Assembly (NCBI RefSeq): GCF_016907955.1
Contig: NZ_JAFBCX010000019.1
Span: forward strand, 1-64,000
Direction: 5' to 3'
Length of the DNA: 64,000 nucleotides
Origin: Lentzea nigeriaca
GTDB lineage: Bacteria; Actinomycetota; Actinomycetes; Mycobacteriales; Pseudonocardiaceae
Part shown: positions 63,161 through 64,000 of the stretch, one piece after another
Position numbering within the stretch: the stretch's first letter is position 1
Layout: the number at the start of each line of letters is the position of its first letter
Program-made: the position numbers and the translations under genes
The notes under the pieces: model-generated
What the model was told of the DNA's origin: nothing
Databases searched by the model: none
What the model saw: the letters and a program-made list of their open reading frames with translations, nothing else

Positions 63161-64000
63161 GTGACCGACCAGGCCCAGTTCGCCCTGACCGTGCACCGCG
63201 TCGCCGTGCCGGATCCGTCGTCCAACGCCTGCTGGTCCCCGTTCTCGGTGGCGAGTGCGCTCGCTCTCGCGCAGGAGGCCGCCCGCGGCGAGACCCGTGC
63301 CGAGCTCGACCGGCTGCTGGCGGGCTTCGACCCCTCCGACGCGCTCGACGTGCCGGAACTGGCTGTCGCGAACACGTTGTGGGCCGACGACGACCTGACG
63401 CTGAACCCGGACTTCTCGCTCACGAAGTCGGTGCGCCGCACGGCGTTCTCCGACTCCACGACGGTCCGCAAGCTCGTCAACACCGATGTCGCAGAGACGA
63501 CCCGCGGCCTGATCCCCGAACTGCTGACGAGCCCCCCGCCCCCGGACGCCGCCGCGATCATCGTCAACGCCCTGTACCTCAAGGTGGGCTGGCTGAACCC
63601 GTTCTCCTCCTGGGAGACGGCCCGGAAACCGTTCCACGCCCCCGGCGGTGACGTGGACGTGCCGACGATGAAGGTGACCGAGAAGTTCCGCTACGCCCGC
63701 CACGACGGCTGGCAGACGGTCGTGATGCCCGCGGCGTCCGGCGTCGAGGCCGTGATCCTGCTGCCGGACACGTCGCTGGAGCAGCCGCTCGAGGTGTCGG
63801 TTCTCGAGGCGAGCGACCGGACCAACCTCGAGCTCTCACTGCCCAAAGTGGACATCCGGGAGAAGTTCCAGCTGAAAGGCGTGCTGGAACAGCTGGGGGT
63901 GCAGCGCATGTTCGCGCGCGACGCCGACTTCAGCGGCCTCTCGCCGGACGAGCGGCTGTTCGTCGACGACGTGCTCCACGAGGCTGTGCTGCGGCTGGAC
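63161..64000 (+). CDS. Serpin family protein, 5' part (runs off the window)
   Basis: 280 codons from GTG 63161, open to the window end. Serpin features in order: ACWSPFSVASALALAQEAARGET, ANTLWADDDLTL, IIVNALYLKVGWLNPF, a breach-region LELSLPKVDIREKFQLKGVLEQLG, and DEVLHEAVLRLD just before the edge, where the reactive-centre loop should begin. No signal peptide, so an intracellular inhibitor of serine proteases, as in other actinobacteria. The reactive bond lies outside the window, so its target cannot be inferred. Confidence 0.9.
   Translation, partial: MTDQAQFALTVHRVAVPDPSSNACWSPFSVASALALAQEAARGETRAELDRLLAGFDPSDALDVPELAVANTLWADDDLTLNPDFSLTKSVRRTAFSDSTTVRKLVNTDVAETTRGLIPELLTSPPPPDAAAIIVNALYLKVGWLNPFSSWETARKPFHAPGGDVDVPTMKVTEKFRYARHDGWQTVVMPAASGVEAVILLPDTSLEQPLEVSVLEASDRTNLELSLPKVDIREKFQLKGVLEQLGVQRMFARDADFSGLSPDERLFVDDVLHEAVLRLD

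Overview
The window is high-GC, densely packed actinobacterial chromosome. Helix-turn-helix/DUF397 regulator pairs, many GTG starts, a HrcA-DnaJ pair, an actinobacterial sulfite-reductase operon and a gene backbone colinear with Mycobacterium tuberculosis (lepA ... sir/cysH ... hemW, hrcA, dnaJ, rsmE, phoH, ybeY, CBS protein, era, recO, uppS, zur/smtB, glyS, dgt) point to a filamentous actinomycete, most likely Pseudonocardiales (Lentzea/Saccharothrix-like). The genus is an inference. The window opens on the last bases of a 5S rRNA gene and ends inside a serpin gene.

Layout. 1-2.9 kb: 5S rRNA tail with terminator, two decayed gene fragments (AraC regulator; SMP-30-like propeller), then a membrane KAP-type NTPase with WD40-like N-terminus. 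2.9-6.4 kb: the three-gene set circularly permuted ATP-grasp / alpha-E protein / transglutaminase. 6.4-9.6 kb: an XRE/DUF397 pair, a MazF-like toxin, and a protein-glutaminase-like enzyme whose C-terminal domain recurs as a free-standing 84-residue protein next door. 9.8-28.5 kb: lepA followed by accessory genes (Uma2 nuclease, reductase, methyltransferase, secreted PNGase A-like amidase, SGNH hydrolase, GH18 chitinase behind a DasR-type site, tandem DUF885 peptidases, amino acid permease, secreted RNase with barstar). 28.6-37.6 kb: a sulfur assimilation operon (sir, zinc ribbon, APS reductase, cysD, cysN, sulfonate-type ABC transporter, sirohydrochlorin chelatase) behind a 28-codon leader peptide of the actinobacterial RRHVD..R(V/I)SSA.CR family.

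37.7-64 kb: the conserved core. hemW; hrcA-dnaJ-rsmE; phoH-ybeY-CBS protein-deaminase fold-era-recO-uppS, interrupted by a SnoaL-like gene and a secreted six-repeat WSGW lectin-like propeller; a zinc locus (two-gene permease set facing zur and an SmtB-type sensor); glyS; a frameshifted membrane-protein pseudogene; a serine hydrolase with an odd repeat linker; peptidase S51; YdcF-like protein; dgt; serpin.

Three whole-window patterns stand out. Convergent genes often share their stop codons in one CTAG (or TTAG) tetranucleotide. Operon genes are commonly joined by 4-base GTGA/ATGA overlaps. A family of AT-rich palindromic motifs around ACTGATATATCGGATATC lies between and inside genes despite the high GC content.
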